From Polymorphospora lycopeni (lineage in GTDB: Bacteria > Actinomycetota > Actinomycetes > Mycobacteriales > Micromonosporaceae), in NCBI RefSeq assembly GCF_042237075.1, contig NZ_JBCGDC010000024.1, forward strand, positions 14,593-78,592: a DNA stretch of 64,000 nt. Direction: 5' to 3'. A model generated the notes under the pieces. That model was given only the letters and a program-made list of their open reading frames with translations. It made no database searches and had not been told where the DNA came from. Every line of letters begins with the position of its first letter. The stretch's first letter is position 1. A program made the translations under genes and the position numbers. Shown here piece by piece: positions 9,233 to 17,636 of the stretch.

Positions 9233-9712
9233 ATGGCCGAACACCATGGTCCAGACGGGCCGGAACCGAGTATCGCCGCCGAGGTGGACGCCGCGGCGGA
9301 AGCGTTGCTGTCCGTGTGGGATTCGGCACGTGAGCGGGCCACCAGCCGGTTGTCCGGATCACAGCTGCGCGCGGTGATCATCGTCGAGCAGTACGACGGG
9401 ATCAACCTGCGCGGGCTGGCCGAGAGCATGGGCATGATCCTGTCGTCGGCGAGCCGGCTCTGCGACCGGCTGGTCGCGGCGGGGGTGCTCGAACGGGTGC
9501 CCGGCCGGGCCGACCGGCGGGAGATCTCGCTGCACCTGACCCCGGTCGGTCAGACGTTGCTCGCCGAGCTGCGCCGCGACCGGCGGGAACGGCTGGCGGC
9601 GGTGCTCGACGCGATGAGCGCCGGCAGCCAACAGGCGCTGCTGCGCGGGCTGCGTGAGTTCGAGTCGGCGGCCCGCGCCGAGACGGCCGAGGACGAGGCC
9701 CGTTCGGCCTGA
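9233..9712 (+). CDS. MarR family transcriptional regulator
   Basis: A 159-residue winged-helix protein: SQLRAVIIVEQYDGINLRGL, then the recognition helix region MILSSASRLCDRLVAAGVLE and the wing VPGRADRREISLHLTPVGQT, a standard MarR pattern. Dimerisation helices at both ends are present. The divergent SpoIIE phosphatase promoter lies in the 57-base gap and is the obvious candidate target, since MarR proteins often control the divergent neighbour (inference). Only a weak ribosome site precedes ATG 9233, so the transcript may have a very short leader. Confidence 0.9.
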   Translation: MAEHHGPDGPEPSIAAEVDAAAEALLSVWDSARERATSRLSGSQLRAVIIVEQYDGINLRGLAESMGMILSSASRLCDRLVAAGVLERVPGRADRREISLHLTPVGQTLLAELRRDRRERLAAVLDAMSAGSQQALLRGLREFESAARAETAEDEARSA

Positions 9713-9739
9713 CCCCGGATCCGGGCGGGCGCCTCGCCG

Positions 9740-9839
9740 ATCACGGCCGGGCGGGCGCCGCACTGGTCACGGCCGGGCGCGGACACCGTCACGGGCGGGC
9801 GGGCGCCGTCACGGCCAGGCGGCACCGCCCCGGTCACGG
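9740..9839. repeat. Imperfect GTCACGG-headed repeats between convergent genes
   Basis: The heptamer (A/G)TCACGG recurs at 9740, 9766, 9788, 9808 and 9833, each followed by a GCCGGGCG-like run, giving five degenerate units of 20-26 bases. The last unit reaches into the final codons of the ROK gene. No arm pairing strong enough for a simple terminator is seen. Confidence 0.5.
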
Positions 9840-11129
9840 GCGGCCGCCGGCCAGCCAGCGGGCCGGCCGGTCCAGCACGGCCCGTACGACGGATCCGGCC
9901 GCACCCACCACCGCCGCGTCGCCGCCGAGCCGGGAGGCCCGGACGGTCACCGGTGACCATCCGGCGGTCAGCACCCGGTGGTTGACCTCGTCCTCGACCG
10001 CCGGCGCGAGCCAGGGGGTGAGGGGGGCGTAGACACCGCCCAGCACGACGGTGTCTACGTCGAGCACGTTGATCACGCCGGCCACGGTGACGCCGAGGGC
10101 CGAACCGGCGTCGGCGAGGGCTCGCAGCGCCGCCGGGTCGGCCGCCTCGGCGAGGCTGGTCAGCCGGGCGACGGCCTGGTCCGCGGTGTGGCCCCGGTCG
10201 GCCAGGCCGGCTGCGGCCAGGATCGCGTCCTGCCCGGCGTACCGCTCCAGGCAGCCTCGGGCGCCGCAGCCGCACGGCGGGCCGTCGGGCCGTACCGCGA
10301 CGTGGCCCAGTTCGCCGCTCCAGCCGCGGGCGCCGCGCAGGAGGGCGCCGTCGAGCACGATGCCGGCGCCGATCCCGATCTCGCCGGAGACGTAGAGGAA
10401 GCTGGCCGGGCCGGCGGTGTGCAGTTCGCCGAGGGCGGCCAGGTTGGCCTCGTTGTCGACGGTCAGCGGCGCCCCGGCCAGGGCGGGATGCCCGTGCACG
10501 AGGGCGGGTACGTCGACGTCGCGCCAGCCGAGGTTGGGGGCGAGCCGGACGACGCCGTCGGCGGTGACCAGTCCGGGTACGGCCAGCGCGGTGCCGGCGT
10601 GCGCCAGCCCCTGCCGTTCGGCCTCGCCCCGTACGGCGGCGGCGAGGTCGGCGACCCGGGCCAGCACGTCCCGGGGCCCGGCCGGGCGCTGGTCGGCGCG
10701 GTGGACGACGCGGTGCCGGACCCGGCCGGTCAGGTCGACGACGCACGCGGCGAGGTAGTCGACGTTGATCTCCAGCCCGAGCCCGGCCGGCCCGTTCCCG
10801 GCGAGCACCAGGCCGAGCGCGGGCCGCCCGGCGCCGGCACGTGGGGTGGGAGCGACCTCGGTGACCAGCCGGCCACCGATCAGGTCGTCGACGAGTGCGG
10901 AGACGGTGGCCCGGGTCAGCCCGGTCGCGGCGGCGATGTCGGCCCGCGACGGCACCCGGCCGCCCGCCGCGGCCGTCCCGCCGGTGCCGACGGTCCCGCC
11001 GGCCGCGTCGGTGCCGCCGGCCGTCGGCGGACCGGTCGCGATGTGTCGCAGGACCAGGCCGAGGTTGTGTTCGCGCAGGCTGGCCTGCCTCACCGGGGTG
11101 TTGCCCGACCGTGTGCCAGCCTGCGCCAT
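9834..11129 (-). CDS. ROK family regulator, probable xylose repressor (XylR/NagC type)
   Basis: A 431-residue protein with an N-terminal winged helix (REHNLGLVLRHIATGPP ... GLTRATVSALVDDLIGGRLV) and a ROK kinase-like sugar-binding domain. The zinc motif PCGCGARGCLERYAG at about residue 280 and the glycine-rich VSGEIGIGAGIVLDGALLRG are characteristic. A low-complexity alanine/glycine/threonine insert lies in the DNA-binding part, around residues 36-58. Its divergent position to xylA, 74 bases away, is the classic arrangement for XylR, so it most likely represses xylAB in the absence of xylose. This assignment rests on family and position, not on ligand residues. Confidence 0.9.
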   Translation of the reverse strand: MAQAGTRSGNTPVRQASLREHNLGLVLRHIATGPPTAGGTDAAGGTVGTGGTAAAGGRVPSRADIAAATGLTRATVSALVDDLIGGRLVTEVAPTPRAGAGRPALGLVLAGNGPAGLGLEINVDYLAACVVDLTGRVRHRVVHRADQRPAGPRDVLARVADLAAAVRGEAERQGLAHAGTALAVPGLVTADGVVRLAPNLGWRDVDVPALVHGHPALAGAPLTVDNEANLAALGELHTAGPASFLYVSGEIGIGAGIVLDGALLRGARGWSGELGHVAVRPDGPPCGCGARGCLERYAGQDAILAAAGLADRGHTADQAVARLTSLAEAADPAALRALADAGSALGVTVAGVINVLDVDTVVLGGVYAPLTPWLAPAVEDEVNHRVLTAGWSPVTVRASRLGGDAAVVGAAGSVVRAVLDRPARWLAGGRP

Positions 11130-11133
11130 GACC

Positions 11134-11171
11134 TTGACAGTGCCATAGCCGCGCCAAATAATTCAACGAAT
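11134..11171 (+). promoter_or_regulatory. xylA promoter with overlapping palindrome (candidate XylR operator)
   Basis: A perfect -35 hexamer TTGACA (11134-11139), a 17-base spacer and a -10 AATAAT (11157-11162) form an unusually good sigma-70-type promoter. The palindrome ATTC-AAC-GAAT (11161-11171) overlaps the -10 box, in AT-rich DNA, as expected for a repressor site. Confidence 0.7.
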
Positions 11172-11203
11172 AAACAAATCAAACGTGTTACGTGGAGGTC
11201 GCC

Positions 11204-12391
11204 ATGGCAGCCCAGCCCACGCCCGCTGACAAGTTCTCCTTCGGCCTGTGGACGGTGGGGTGGCCGGCCCGCGATCCGTTCGGCGACGCGACCCGGGCCG
11301 CGCTCGACCCGGTCGAGGCGGTGCACCGGCTCGCCGAACTCGGGGCGTACGGCATCACGTTCCACGACGACGACCTGATCCCGTTCGGTTCCGACGACGC
11401 GGCCCGCCACCACCACGTCGGCCGCTTCCGCAAGGCGCTCGACGAGACCGGCCTGGTGGTCCCGATGGTCACCACCAACCTGTTCACCCACCCGATCTTC
11501 AAGGACGGCGGCTTCACCAGCAACGACCGGGACGTACGCCGGTTCGCCCTGCGCAAGGTGCTGCGCAACATCGACCTCGCCGCCGAACTCGGGGCGCGCA
11601 CCTTCGTGATGTGGGGTGGCCGCGAGGGCGCCGAGTACGACGTGGCCAAGGACATCCGGGCCGCGCTCGACCGCTACCGCGAGGCGGTCAACCTGCTCGC
11701 CGGCTACGTGCTCGACCGCGGCTACGACATCCGGTTCGCGATCGAGCCGAAGCCCAACGAGCCGCGCGGCGACATCCTGCTGCCGACCGTCGGTCACGCG
11801 CTGGCGTTCATCAACGAACTGGACCACCCGGAGCTGGTCGGCCTCAACCCCGAGGTCGGGCACGAGCAGATGGCCGGGCTCAACTACGCGCACGGCATCG
11901 CCCAGGCGCTGTGGGCCGGCAAGCTGTTCCACCTCGACCTCAACGGCCAGCGCGGCATCAAGTACGACCAGGACCTGGTCTTCGGCCACGGCGACCTGCT
12001 CAACGCGTTCGCCCTGGTCGACCTGCTGGAGAACGGCGGCCCGGACGGCGGGCCGGCTTACGACGGCCCCCGGCACTTCGACTACAAGCCGTCGCGGACC
12101 GAGGACTTCACCGGGGTGTGGGCCTCGGCGGCCGCCAACATGCGCACCTACCTCCTGCTCAAGGAGCGGGCCGCGGCGTTCCGCGCCGACCCGGAGGTGC
12201 GCCAGGCGCTGGCCGACAGCCAGGTCGACGCCCTCAACGAGCCGACGCTGAACGCGGGGGAGACCTACGCCGACCTGATCGCCGACCGGTCGGCGTACGA
12301 GGAACTCGACGCCGACGCGGTCGCCGCGAAGGGCTTCGGCTTCGTACGTCTCAACCAGCTAGCCGTGGAGCACGTCCTCGGCGCCCGCTGA
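11204..12391 (+). CDS. xylA: Xylose isomerase
   Basis: This 395-residue enzyme converts D-xylose to D-xylulose (and glucose to fructose) using two divalent metals. The actinobacterial (class I) pattern is clear: FSFGLWTVGW at the start, the catalytic histidine/aspartate in YGITFHDDDLIPFG, FVMWGGREGAEY, AIEPKPNEPRGD and LNPEVGHEQMAGLNYAHGIA, then the metal-binding DLNGQRGIKYDQDLVFGHGD. Length matches the family (about 390). GGAGG lies five bases before ATG 11204. The gene is divergent from the ROK regulator and followed by xylB, so the pair forms the xylose entry route into the pentose phosphate pathway. Confidence 0.98.
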   Translation: MAAQPTPADKFSFGLWTVGWPARDPFGDATRAALDPVEAVHRLAELGAYGITFHDDDLIPFGSDDAARHHHVGRFRKALDETGLVVPMVTTNLFTHPIFKDGGFTSNDRDVRRFALRKVLRNIDLAAELGARTFVMWGGREGAEYDVAKDIRAALDRYREAVNLLAGYVLDRGYDIRFAIEPKPNEPRGDILLPTVGHALAFINELDHPELVGLNPEVGHEQMAGLNYAHGIAQALWAGKLFHLDLNGQRGIKYDQDLVFGHGDLLNAFALVDLLENGGPDGGPAYDGPRHFDYKPSRTEDFTGVWASAAANMRTYLLLKERAAAFRADPEVRQALADSQVDALNEPTLNAGETYADLIADRSAYEELDADAVAAKGFGFVRLNQLAVEHVLGAR

Positions 12392-12401
12392 CCCCACCCT
12401 C

Positions 12402-12475
12402 GATCACCGTGATCAGGGAGTATTTCCGGCGTGTCGACGGCGCGCCGGCGTACCCACTCCCTGATCACGGTGATC
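12402..12475. repeat. Long intergenic palindrome, GATCA..TGATCAGGGA family, copy 1
   Basis: Two perfect 20-base arms (12402-12421 and 12456-12475) flank a 34-base spacer between xylA and xylB. The core TGATCAGGGA recurs in the palindrome at 58835-58894. It could attenuate transcription into xylB or belong to a dispersed repeat family. Confidence 0.85.
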
Positions 12476-12532
12476 TTGGAAGAGGGCGGGGCAGCGGGTA
12501 GAGTTTCGGATCTGTCGATGCGGAGGCCAGTC

Positions 12533-13954
12533 ATGCCGTACGTCGCCGGAGTCGACTCGTCGACCCAGTCCTGCAAGGTGGTCGTCCGCGACGCCGAGAC
12601 CGGCGCGCTGGTCCGGCAGGGCCGGGCCGCCCACCCCGACGGCACCGAGGTCGAACCGGCCGCCTGGTGGGCGGCACTCCAGGAGGCGATCGACCAGGCC
12701 GGCGGGCTCGACGACGTGGCAGCCGTGTCGATCGCCGGCCAGCAGCACGGCATGGTCTGCCTCGACGAGGACGGCAAGGTGGTCCGGCCGGCGCTGCTGT
12801 GGAACGACACCCGCTCGGCCGGCGCCGCCGCCGACCTCGTCGCCGAGTTCGGCGGCGACCGGGCCGGCCGGCGCGCCTGGGCCGAGGCGGTCGGATCGGT
12901 GCCGGTCGCCAGCCTGACCGTCACCAAGCTGCGCTGGCTGAGCCGGCACGAGCCGGCCGCCGCCGACCGCACCGCCGCCGTCTGCCTGCCGCACGACTGG
13001 CTCACCTGGCGGCTGGCCGGCGCGCCCGGCCTCCCCGCCCTGCGCACCGACCGCGGCGACGCGAGCGGCACCGGCTACTGGTCGCCGGCCACCGGTGCCT
13101 ACCGCACCGACCTGCTCCGGCACGCCTTCGACGGGCGCGAGCCGGCCCTACCCAGGGTGCTCGGCCCGACCGACCCGGCCGGCACCCTGCCGGCCGGCGC
13201 CCGGGTCGGCCCCGGCACCGGCGACAACGCCGCCGCCGCGCTCGGGGTCGGCGCCCTGCCCGGCGACGTCGTGGTGTCGATCGGCACCTCCGGCACGGTC
13301 TTCAGCGTTGCCGACCGGCCGGCCGCCGACGAATCCGGCGCGGTCGCCGGATTCGCCGACGCCACCGGCCGGTTCCTGCCGCTGGTCTGCACCCTCAACG
13401 CCGCGCGGGTGCTCGACGCGGCCGCGACGATGCTCCGGGTCGGCCTCGACGACCTCGCCACGCTGGCCCTGGAGGCGCCACCCGGCGCCGACGGCCTGGT
13501 CCTGGTGCCCTACCTGGAGGGGGAGCGGACCCCCAACCGTCCACACTCGACCGGCGCGGTGCATGGCCTGACGCTGCGCACCGCGACCCCGGCCCACCTG
13601 GCCCGCGCCGCCGTCGAGGGCATGCTCTGCGCCCTCGCCGACGGGCTGGACGCCCTGGTGGCGCAGGGCGCCGCCGTCAACCGGGTGATCCTGGTCGGCG
13701 GCGGGGCCCGGTCCGAGGCGGTCCGCCGGATCGCGCCCGAGGTCTTCGGCGTCCCGGTGCTGGTCCCGCCGCCCGGCGAATACGTGGCCGACGGCGCCGC
13801 CCGCCAGGCCGCCTGGGTCGCCCTGGGTGGTGCCGAGCCGCCACCGTGGTCGGCGAGCCAGGCCCGGGAGTACGTCGCCACCCCCGCCCCGCACGTCCGC
13901 GAGCAGTACGCCGCAAGCCGCGACCTGGTCCGGGACCGTCCGGTCACCGGTTAG
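12533..13954 (+). CDS. xylB: Xylulokinase
   Basis: A 473-residue FGGY carbohydrate kinase that phosphorylates D-xylulose to xylulose 5-phosphate. Visible marks are the ATP/sugar start GVDSSTQSCKVVVRDAETG, SIAGQQHGMVCLDEDG, the catalytic-aspartate region RTDRGDASGTGYW, GTGDNAAAALGVG, SIGTSGTVFSV and the adenosine motif ILVGGGARSEAVRRIAPEVF. ATG 12533 has GGAGG about seven bases upstream; earlier in-frame ATGs would translate through the palindrome. It follows xylA by 141 bases, with the palindrome between, and probably shares its promoter. Confidence 0.96.
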   Translation: MPYVAGVDSSTQSCKVVVRDAETGALVRQGRAAHPDGTEVEPAAWWAALQEAIDQAGGLDDVAAVSIAGQQHGMVCLDEDGKVVRPALLWNDTRSAGAAADLVAEFGGDRAGRRAWAEAVGSVPVASLTVTKLRWLSRHEPAAADRTAAVCLPHDWLTWRLAGAPGLPALRTDRGDASGTGYWSPATGAYRTDLLRHAFDGREPALPRVLGPTDPAGTLPAGARVGPGTGDNAAAALGVGALPGDVVVSIGTSGTVFSVADRPAADESGAVAGFADATGRFLPLVCTLNAARVLDAAATMLRVGLDDLATLALEAPPGADGLVLVPYLEGERTPNRPHSTGAVHGLTLRTATPAHLARAAVEGMLCALADGLDALVAQGAAVNRVILVGGGARSEAVRRIAPEVFGVPVLVPPPGEYVADGAARQAAWVALGGAEPPPWSASQAREYVATPAPHVREQYAASRDLVRDRPVTG

Positions 13955-14018
13955 CGCGTCGCCGGCCCCGGGTGTTGCCGGTGCCGGCGGCGTGGGTGAT
14001 CCTGGTGCGGTGCCGAGG

Positions 14019-15500
14019 ATGACCAGCGGGGTCGGGCCGCGTGGGGGCAGCCCGGCCCACCGGTTCTACAGCGTCGTCGTCTTCGTCGTCCTCGCCTCGC
14101 TCGACAACGTCGCGATCGGGCTCGTCCCACCGCTCTACGGGCCGATCTCCGAGTCGTTCGACGTACCCGTCAGCGCCCTCGGCCTGGTCACCGCACTCAC
14201 CTTCCTCGTCAGCGCGGTCGCCTCCGTCGCCTGGGCGTACGTCGGCGACCGCACCGACCGCAAGCCGCTGCTGGTCGCCGGCACCCTGCTGTGGGCGGCC
14301 GGCACCGCCGGCAGCGCGCTCGCCGGCGGCGCGGTCGGCGGGCTGGCCACCGGCTACGCCGGCTTCGTCGTCGCGCAGATCGTGGCGGCGATCGGGCTGG
14401 GGGCGGTCGGGTCGGTCGGCTTCTCGGTCGTCACCGACCTGATCTCACCGCGCCGCCGTGGCCTGGTGATGAGCTTCTGGGGGCTGTCGCAGGGCATCGG
14501 CACCCTGACCGGCACCCTGGTCGCCGGGCTGCTCGGGTCCGTCGACTGGCGCCGCCCGTTCCTGGTGCTCACCGTGGTCGGCCTCGCCGCGACCGCCGCC
14601 TACCTGTTCACGTACGACATCCGGCGCGGCGCGAGCCAGCCCGAACTGGCCGGTGTGCTCTCCGCCGGCGGCGACTACGACTACCGGATCGGCCGTGCCG
14701 ACCTGCCGAAGATCGTCGGCCGGCGCAGCAACGTGTGGCTGATCCTCCAGGGCCTCACCGCCCAGGCGGCGTTCGGGTCACTGGTCTGGCTGCCGGTGCT
14801 GTTCCAGCAGCGGGCTCTCGACCAGGGTTACTCGACGCCCACCGCGATCGTGGTCGGCAGTGTCTTCGCGACCCTGTTCCAGCTCGGCGGGGTCTTCTCC
14901 ATCGTCGGCGGCCTGGTCGGCGACGCGCTGCAACGGCGTACCCCGCGCGGCCGGGCGATCGTGGCCTCGGTCGGCATCCTCGCCGCGGTGCCGTTCTACG
15001 TCGCCCTGTTCTTCGTGCCGATGCGCATCGACGTGCCGGACGGGGCCGGCGGCGGCGCGGTCACCGCCGCCGTGCTGCGCAGCGTGGTGTCCGAGCCGAC
15101 GGTCGGCCTCAGCTTCCTCACCGCCGTCCTGGCCCTGGCACTGACCTCGGCGAACTCCCCGAACTGGTTCGCCCTGATCGCCGATGTCAACCCGCCCGAG
15201 CACCGGGGCACCGTCTACAGCCTCGGCAACCTGGTCAACGGGGTGGGCCGGGCGGCCGGCAACGGGCTGGTCGGCGTCGTCTTCGGCGTACTGCGCGGGG
15301 CGTTCCCACCCCCGCTGAACTACGCCGTGGGGCTCGCCGCCTTCCAGCTGTTCTTCGTGCCGACCGGGATCATGTACTGGCTGGCGTCACGCACCGCCCC
15401 CCGCGACATCGTCGCCGTGCACGACCTGCTGACCGCGCGGGCGGCGGGGGCCGGACCGGACCGCACCGACCGGTCGGCCGAGGGCACTTCCGGCCGTTGA
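14019..15500 (+). CDS. MFS transporter, about 12 membrane segments
   Basis: A 493-residue major facilitator. The first half holds the loop motif AYVGDRTDRKPLLVAG between segments 2 and 3 and PRRRGLVMSFWGLSQGIGTL; the second half begins near NVWLILQGLTAQAAFGSLVW. The pattern resembles spinster-like and general sugar/organic-acid MFS carriers; no substrate can be assigned. It starts 64 bases after xylB, so it may be co-transcribed and could carry xylose or a xyloside, but that is only positional inference. GTG at 14010 is an alternative start. A short hydrophobic protein gene follows 17 bases later. Confidence 0.88.
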   Translation: MTSGVGPRGGSPAHRFYSVVVFVVLASLDNVAIGLVPPLYGPISESFDVPVSALGLVTALTFLVSAVASVAWAYVGDRTDRKPLLVAGTLLWAAGTAGSALAGGAVGGLATGYAGFVVAQIVAAIGLGAVGSVGFSVVTDLISPRRRGLVMSFWGLSQGIGTLTGTLVAGLLGSVDWRRPFLVLTVVGLAATAAYLFTYDIRRGASQPELAGVLSAGGDYDYRIGRADLPKIVGRRSNVWLILQGLTAQAAFGSLVWLPVLFQQRALDQGYSTPTAIVVGSVFATLFQLGGVFSIVGGLVGDALQRRTPRGRAIVASVGILAAVPFYVALFFVPMRIDVPDGAGGGAVTAAVLRSVVSEPTVGLSFLTAVLALALTSANSPNWFALIADVNPPEHRGTVYSLGNLVNGVGRAAGNGLVGVVFGVLRGAFPPPLNYAVGLAAFQLFFVPTGIMYWLASRTAPRDIVAVHDLLTARAAGAGPDRTDRSAEGTSGR

Positions 15501-15517
15501 TCGGCAAGCTTGGCAGC

Positions 15518-15790
15518 ATGCAGAACGCTCACCCGCTGCCGGCCCGTGTCGCCGGCTGGTTCGGGCTCGTCGCACATCTCGCCACCCTCGTCTGGTACGC
15601 CGCCAGCGGCCTGCTCGCACCCGGCTGGGCGGTGCTGCTCCTGCTGCTGGTGTGGGCCGGGCTGCTCGTCGTCGCGATCGTGCTGCTGCGCCGCCGTCCG
15701 GCGTACGTGCCGCTGGTGCCGGTCGTGGCGGCGCTGTTCTGGTTCGGCGCCATCTCGGCCGGGGAGGCCTGGCTCGGCTGGACCGGCTGA
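15518..15790 (+). CDS. Small hydrophobic protein of unknown function
   Basis: A 90-residue protein with three likely membrane segments (about residues 13-33, 36-57 and 64-84), separated by a short arginine-rich turn (LLRRRPAY). I do not recognise the family. It begins 17 bases after the MFS gene stop and ends against the convergent GH13 gene, so it is probably the last gene of that transcript. No clear ribosome site precedes ATG 15518, and the short length leaves some doubt, although the membrane-segment pattern and G/C-rich third positions fit a real gene. Confidence 0.7.
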   Translation: MQNAHPLPARVAGWFGLVAHLATLVWYAASGLLAPGWAVLLLLLVWAGLLVVAIVLLRRRPAYVPLVPVVAALFWFGAISAGEAWLGWTG

Positions 15791-15806
15791 CGACACGCTC
15801 GTCACA

Positions 15807-15836
15807 CCGGCCGGTCCCGGGCCCGGAACCGGCCGG
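15807..15836. terminator. Convergent-end hairpin
   Basis: Fourteen-base arms with one mismatch (15807-15820 and 15823-15836) and a two-base loop lie between the convergent small membrane protein and GH13 genes. There is no T tract. Confidence 0.65.
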
Positions 15837-15846
15837 TCGACGTGTC

Positions 15847-17538
15847 TCAGGCGCGGGCCCACACGGTGACGTCGGTCGGCACCCCGCCGTCGGAGTCGAG
15901 CGGACCGCTGCTGAGCAGCGGCTGCGTGCCGGCCGGCAACCCGACCGGATCGGCCCCGAAGTTCGTCACCACGAGCAGGTCGCCGTTACGGAACGCGAGC
16001 ACGTCGTCGGCGGTGTCCACCCAGGACAGCGTGCCCCGGCCGAGCCCGTGTTCGCGGCGCAGCATCAGCGCCGCCCGGTACATCTCGTACGTCGCCCCGG
16101 CCACCTCCCGCTGGCGGTCCAGCGCGTACTCGGCCCACAGCGCCGGCTGCGGCAGCCAACTGGCGTCGGTCGGCCCGAAGCCGTACGACGGCGCGTCCGC
16201 CTCCCACGGGATCGGTACCCGGCAGCCGTCGCGGCCCCGCTCGGCGCCGCCGCTGCGCTTCCAGGTCGGGTCCTGCCGGGCGTCGTCGTCCATCGTGGTG
16301 TGTTCGGGCAGCCCGAGTTCCTCGCCCTGGTAGAGGTAGGCCGATCCGGGCAGGGCGAGCATCAGCAGGGTGGCCGCCCGGGCCCGGCGCAGCCCGACCG
16401 CGGCGTCCGGCTGCGGGTCGCCGGCCCCGATCCCGTTCGGCTTGGGCGTGCCGGGCGGCAGCCCGAGCCGGGACGCGTGCCGTACGACGTCGTGGTTGGA
16501 CAGCACCCAGGTGGTCGGCGCCCCGACCGCGTCGGTGGCCGCCAGCGAGCGGGTGATCACCGCGTACTGGGCGGGCGCGGTCCAGGCCGCCAGCAGGTAC
16601 TCGAAGTTGAACGCCTGGTGCATCTCGTCGGGGCGGACGTAGGCGGCCAGCCGCTCGGCCGGCTGCACCCAGGCCTCGGCGACCAGGATCCGCTCGCCCG
16701 GATAGCTGTCCAGCAGCCGGCGCCAGTCCCGGTAGATCTCGTGTACGCCGTCCTGGTCCCACATCGGCGGCCGTACGCCCTCGCTGCCGCCGCCGCTCAG
16801 CGGCTCCTCCGGGTAGTGCCAGTCGGCGAGATCGGCCTGCTTCACCAGACCGTGCGCCACGTCGACCCGGAAGCCGTCGACGCCACGGTCGAGCCAGAAC
16901 CGCAGGACGTCCTCGAACTCGGCGCGTACCTCGGGCAGGTCCCAGTTGAGGTCGGGCTGGCCGACGTCGAACAGGTGCAGGTACCACTGGCCGGGCCGAC
17001 CGTCGGGGTCCGGCACCCGGGTCCAGGCCGGCCCGCCGAAGACGCTGCGCCAGGTGTTCGGCGGCTCGGCGCCGTCGGTGCCCTTGCCGTCGCGGAAGAC
17101 GTAGCGGGCGCGGGCCGGGCTGCCGGCCGGGGCGGCGAGTGCCTCGACGAACCACGGGTGCGCCGACGAGGTGTGGTTGGGCACCAGGTCGACGATGACC
17201 CGCAGGCCCCGGGCGTGCGCCTGCGCGATCAGCTCGTCGGCGTCGGCCAGCCGCCCGAAGATCGGGTCGACGTCGCGGTAGTCGGCGACGTCGTAGCCGG
17301 CGTCCGCCTGCGGCGACGGGTAGAACGGGGACAGCCAGACCGCGTCGACCCCGAGTTCGACGAGGTGGCCGAGGCGGGCGGTGATGCCGGGCAGGTCGCC
17401 GATGCCGTCACCGTCGATGTCGGAGAACGAGCGCGGATAGATCTGGTAGATGACGGCGTCACCCCACCAGGCGGGCGGGACGGCGGCGGGCCCACCCTGG
17501 GCCGGGGAATCCGTGGCGGAGGTTTCGTGCGTGTTCAG
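15847..17538 (-). CDS. GH13 alpha-glucosidase (oligo-1,6-glucosidase/maltase type), probable CTG start
   Basis: A 563-residue intracellular alpha-glucosidase. The first conserved strand WWGDAVIYQIYPRSF is at residues 24-38; DLVPNHTS follows. Catalytic residues are the nucleophile D226 in GFRVDVAHG, acid/base E288 in LVAEAW and D350 in LSNHDV. It would hydrolyse short alpha-glucosides taken up by the upstream importer. No ATG, GTG or TTG lies between the LacI stop codon and the catalytic domain; CTG at 17538 has a GGGAG ribosome site exactly seven bases upstream and is the best start. It follows the LacI gene by 98 bases and closes the five-gene minus-strand module. Confidence 0.93.
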   Translation of the reverse strand: MNTHETSATDSPAQGGPAAVPPAWWGDAVIYQIYPRSFSDIDGDGIGDLPGITARLGHLVELGVDAVWLSPFYPSPQADAGYDVADYRDVDPIFGRLADADELIAQAHARGLRVIVDLVPNHTSSAHPWFVEALAAPAGSPARARYVFRDGKGTDGAEPPNTWRSVFGGPAWTRVPDPDGRPGQWYLHLFDVGQPDLNWDLPEVRAEFEDVLRFWLDRGVDGFRVDVAHGLVKQADLADWHYPEEPLSGGGSEGVRPPMWDQDGVHEIYRDWRRLLDSYPGERILVAEAWVQPAERLAAYVRPDEMHQAFNFEYLLAAWTAPAQYAVITRSLAATDAVGAPTTWVLSNHDVVRHASRLGLPPGTPKPNGIGAGDPQPDAAVGLRRARAATLLMLALPGSAYLYQGEELGLPEHTTMDDDARQDPTWKRSGGAERGRDGCRVPIPWEADAPSYGFGPTDASWLPQPALWAEYALDRQREVAGATYEMYRAALMLRREHGLGRGTLSWVDTADDVLAFRNGDLLVVTNFGADPVGLPAGTQPLLSSGPLDSDGGVPTDVTVWARA

Positions 17539-17636
17539 GGCGCTACTCCCGTCAGTTCGTGCCGGATCGACCTGTTTCCACCGTACTGGTCGAGCCGCTG
17601 GATCCGGGTGGACCGGTCGTGGCGCGGTCGACTCTC

